Assembly (NCBI GenBank): GCA_031261005.1
Contig: JAISKF010000054.1
Span: forward strand, 1 to 64,000
Direction: 5' to 3'
DNA length: 64,000 nucleotides
DNA from: Enterobacteriaceae bacterium
GTDB taxonomy: Bacteria > Pseudomonadota > Gammaproteobacteria > Enterobacterales > Enterobacteriaceae
Of the stretch, positions 61,860-64,000 are shown piece by piece; the first letter of the stretch is position 1; each line of letters opens with the position of its first letter. Under the pieces are notes generated by a model, which worked only from the letters and a program-made list of their open reading frames with translations, ran no database searches and was not told the origin of the DNA. Position numbers and translations under genes: made by a program.

Positions 61860-61958
61860 TTTATTGTTAAATCAACTAACTAGTGGTGATGCAAGAAAAA
61901 TCCTAAAATTTTTTATATACAAGCTGAACTATTTTATCAGTTCAGCGTCTTAGATAGT
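61860..61958. other. ybjL-rybB gap with hairpin
   Basis: A perfect 8-bp hairpin GCTGAACT-ATTTTATC-AGTTCAGC at 61923-61946 overlaps the rybB -35. It may close ybjL transcription as well. Rest is AT-rich. Confidence 0.5.
61925..61952 (+). promoter_or_regulatory. Sigma-E-like promoter of rybB
   Basis: TGAACTA at 61925-61931 (consensus GGAACTT) and TCTTA at 61948-61952 (consensus TCTRA-like) with 16-17 nt between them; the -10 is 6 nt before the predicted 5' end at 61959. RybB is a known sigma-E regulon member in E. coli. Confidence 0.7.
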
Positions 61959-62037
61959 GCCACTGCTTTATTTTACAAACTCCCTCATTGAGGTTGACCC
62001 GATAAGTTCTTTACGTTTCATACTTATCGGGTTTTTT
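61959..62037 (+). ncRNA. rybB: Hfq-dependent sRNA RybB
   Basis: About 79 nt, as in E. coli. The 5' end GCCACTGCTTT is identical to E. coli RybB for 11 nt, which is the conserved seed. The middle differs but keeps a small hairpin CTCCCTCATTGAGG-like. It ends with ACCCGATAAGT/ACTTATCGGGT and a T-run at 62032-62037. The location beside ybjL is that of E. coli. In E. coli and Salmonella it represses outer-membrane protein mRNAs upon sigma-E activation; here the seed matches the porin leader at 52214-52223. Confidence 0.9.
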
Positions 62038-62159
62038 ATTATTCAAATTTTAACGCCTTTCTCTTTTTCCCCATGCACTGAACACAACAATGACATACAC
62101 TTATGTCAGCAATATGACAACTTACAGCATCAATAAAACTTACAAGGTAGTATGATTTT

Positions 62160-62729
62160 ATGTCTTTAATAAAAAAAATATTTATCGGTTATTTAATCTG
62201 TTTCGCCATCGGTACGGGGCTTCTTTGCAGCTATTATTTACCGTCAACTCACATTGTAAAAATCACCGGAACTGAAGTTAAGCGTGTCGATAATGATGGT
62301 CCAATTTCCGCAGAAAACCCTGCTGACGGTCCTACGCACGACGTGTACTACATCTCCACCACCAATGAAAATAAGAAGATTGTGATGTACCGTAACGAAG
62401 ATACCGGCTGGCATTTCCCGTGGTATTTCAAATTTAACAGTGCGGATATTCAGGCTCAGGCGCAATCTGCCAATAACGATAATCAAATTACCCGTATCGT
62501 TCATTATGGCTGGCGATTCAATATGTTGAATATGTTTAAAAACATCATCTCTATCAAACCAGTTGAGGGTTACGACGCATCGAGTTTCTCGTTCTATTCC
62601 ATCGTAAAAATTTTCGGCTGGTTTATTTGGCTGGCATTGATTGCCGTACAAGCTGCCGTTCCAATTGCTTATACCAACTGGCGGGATCGCAAAGATCTGA
62701 AGCGACCTGACGGATCGATTGTGAAGTAA
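62160..62729 (+). CDS. DUF1523 family membrane protein
   Basis: 189 aa. Two transmembrane segments (about 5-25 and 148-172) enclose a periplasmic or cytoplasmic domain with the family pattern IVKITGTEVKRVDNDG, VYYISTTNENKKIVMYRNEDTGW and FPWYFKFNSADIQAQAQS. DUF1523 has no assigned function. Starts 120 bp after rybB; ribosome binding site AAGGTAG upstream. No neighbour suggests a role. Confidence 0.85.
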   Translation: MSLIKKIFIGYLICFAIGTGLLCSYYLPSTHIVKITGTEVKRVDNDGPISAENPADGPTHDVYYISTTNENKKIVMYRNEDTGWHFPWYFKFNSADIQAQAQSANNDNQITRIVHYGWRFNMLNMFKNIISIKPVEGYDASSFSFYSIVKIFGWFIWLALIAVQAAVPIAYTNWRDRKDLKRPDGSIVK

Positions 62730-62775
62730 ATATTATCTGCATAAATTTAATATATTGATAATAAAGAATAATTCA

Positions 62776-62812
62776 TAGGGGTAGCAAATTGCCGCCCCTA
62801 CAAAAAAATTAC
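62776..62812. repeat. Modular repeat family B, copy before the autotransporter end
   Basis: Hairpin TAGGGG...CCCCTA (62776-62800) and CAAAAAAATTACATATAATT, ending at the stop of the autotransporter. It again lies at a gene 3' end and likely serves as, or replaces, a terminator. Confidence 0.6.
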
Positions 62813-62822
62813 ATATAATTAA

Positions 62823-64000
62823 TCAAAACTGATACTTAAAGCCAATATTCCCTGATGTATCACTATAGCCATCATCACCTAGCTGCTGCGATACATTTGT
62901 CCACAAGCTAAAATGACGGTGTAACTTCCCTTCCAGCCCTAATTTCACTTCACCGATATTGCGCGTTCCGGTTTGATCAAACTGCTCTCCGTCCATATTT
63001 GCACCAGCTAATTTGCTGTTATACAACCAATTCGCTTCAGCATAGAGCGCAAACAGTTTATCGCTGCCCTTATCCTGATCACTGACGCCCTCACGAGAAA
63101 TTTTTACCCCTAAACGTGTTGAGATATTATCCGTACCGCTGGATTGCACCTGCGTACCGCCCGTTTCGGTATGATCATCGGCTTGCATACCGCTATAGAT
63201 CACTTGCGCTTGCGGAGCAATAAAGACGTTACCATTTGCGCTTTGATAAACGGGTATGCGATAACCGCTCTCTAATGACGCATTCACGCCGTTAATATCA
63301 TAATTTTCCTGACTTAAATCCTCGCCATTAACTGACGCATTTAACCAGTTGTATTGCAGCCAACTATCAACGTATAAACCGTTTAACGATTGGGCATCTT
63401 GATACCAAGTGGCATAAAGACCGGCGTTGTAGCCATCAACCTGACCTTTAGAGTAGAAACCTGTCAGTTTAGAATCGGTATGACTGCTGGCATTACCGTA
63501 ACCAAACATCACGCCGACACCAAAACGATCTTGCCCGCTGAATTGAGCAGAGAAAATCTCGCCGCCGCCCTGAACTACATAGGTATTAGTCTGTGTGCGT
63601 TGCTGATCAAATACACCATGTTGACGAGTATGGCTGCCCGATTGACGCAGCCATAAACTGCTGTCTTCTAAATGCCCTTCCCGATCTTCTAAACGCAAAT
63701 CAAACATTGAACGCGCAACTGCCATATTCGCGATATAACTGCCTGCTTCTGGACGATAAACATAAGTATCATCATCTTGATCACCAGAACCGGAATCGTC
63801 ATCTCCGCCATCAGGTTTGTTGTTATCCGTTAAATGTGAGCGTAAATACCAGTCGCCGTCTTCATTATCAGGGGCATTTTTATACAGCAGATATTCATAA
63901 CCGCCGGATACTACGCGATTAGCGAGTTTAAATTCACCGTCTGATTTTCCCTCTCAATCCCGTTTTTAGTCTGCACGCCTTTACCATGAAAGTTATACAC
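62823..64000 (-). pseudogene. Autotransporter outer-membrane beta-barrel, frameshifted and cut by the window edge
   Basis: The minus-strand frame from the window edge reads VYNFHGKGVQTKNGIE and then loses the family pattern; a shift of frame at about 63953 restores EGKSDGEFKLANRVV and YEYLLYKN, the classic linker of pertactin-like autotransporters, followed by WYLRSH, an Asp/Gly-rich spacer (DDDSGSGDQDDD) and YRPEAGSYIANMAVARSMF. Then comes a barrel of about 280 aa, ending in KYQF with terminal Phe. The frame containing the barrel has a TGA at 63954-63956, and the shift sits in a GAGA run (63952-63955). Removing one GA rejoins the frames. It may be a true lesion, a switchable slip site or an assembly error. 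The passenger is outside the window. Confidence 0.75.

Noticed and set aside
62823..63725. Complete 300-aa outer-membrane protein starting at 63725
   Set aside because: The frame continues upstream with typical autotransporter linker residues and has no signal peptide, so this is only the barrel part of a larger, broken gene.

Overview
This window is chromosomal DNA of a gamma-proteobacterium of the order Enterobacterales. Almost every gene can be recognised by eye as an Escherichia-type orthologue (PheM leader, IF3 with an AUU start, FadR, HexR, LpxM, ZnuABC, YcgL/M/N, YciN, YniA/B). The DNA is visibly AT-rich and the gene order is a mosaic of E. coli-like blocks, so it is not Escherichia itself. 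A low-GC enterobacterial lineage such as Budviciaceae or Morganellaceae would fit, but the genus cannot be settled from the sequence alone. Most of the window is core genome. The accessory parts are an IS110-type transposase end at the left edge, one toxin-antitoxin pair, two families of short interspersed repeats and a damaged autotransporter gene at the right edge.

Layout: 1-99 transposase tail; 321-1373 aroH; 1422-3850 nlpC and btuD-btuC (btuE absent); 4041-11213 the translation block ihfA-pheT-pheS-pheM-rplT-rpmI-infC-thrS, with attenuator and translational-operator elements; 11564-13462 yniA, yniB and the tiny gene ynhF; 13751-14767 purR; 14868-19356 htpX, prc, proQ, msrC; 19418-28601 yciH, pyrF, lapB, lapA, pgpB, ribA, cysB, topA, yciN; 28777-30354 fadR and dsbB; 30841-34503 ycgN, ycgM, ycgL and minCDE; 34686-40860 rnd, fadD, tsaB, yoaA, yoaB; 40934-45147 eda, pgl, zwf and divergent hexR; 45265-45884 a RelE-like/XRE toxin-antitoxin pair; 46043-54773 pepN, pncB, asnS, an OmpF/OmpC-type porin, aspC; 54840-59916 lpxM, mepM, znuA and divergent znuCB; 60171-62037 ybjL followed by the sRNA gene rybB; 62160-62729 a DUF1523 membrane protein; 62823-64000 the autotransporter barrel.

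Regulatory signals readable in the DNA: a perfect HexR palindrome before zwf, a perfect Zur palindrome between znuA and znuC, a PurR-box before purR, the pheM attenuator, the thrS operator with its CGU anticodon mimic, a FadR-like site before fadR, and a sigma-E-like promoter before rybB. The most striking observation is that the first 10 nt of the RybB sRNA (61959-61968) are perfectly complementary to 52214-52223 in the porin leader, 36-45 nt upstream of the porin start codon. The window therefore appears to hold both the regulator and a target of the envelope-stress sRNA circuit. Other points of interest are the hexR / zwf-pgl-eda arrangement without edd and with a DevB-type Pgl, a chain-like modular repeat family with an expandable TTATCCGA octamer, an orphan terminator that may end an undescribed sRNA, and a GA-repeat frameshift in the autotransporter.
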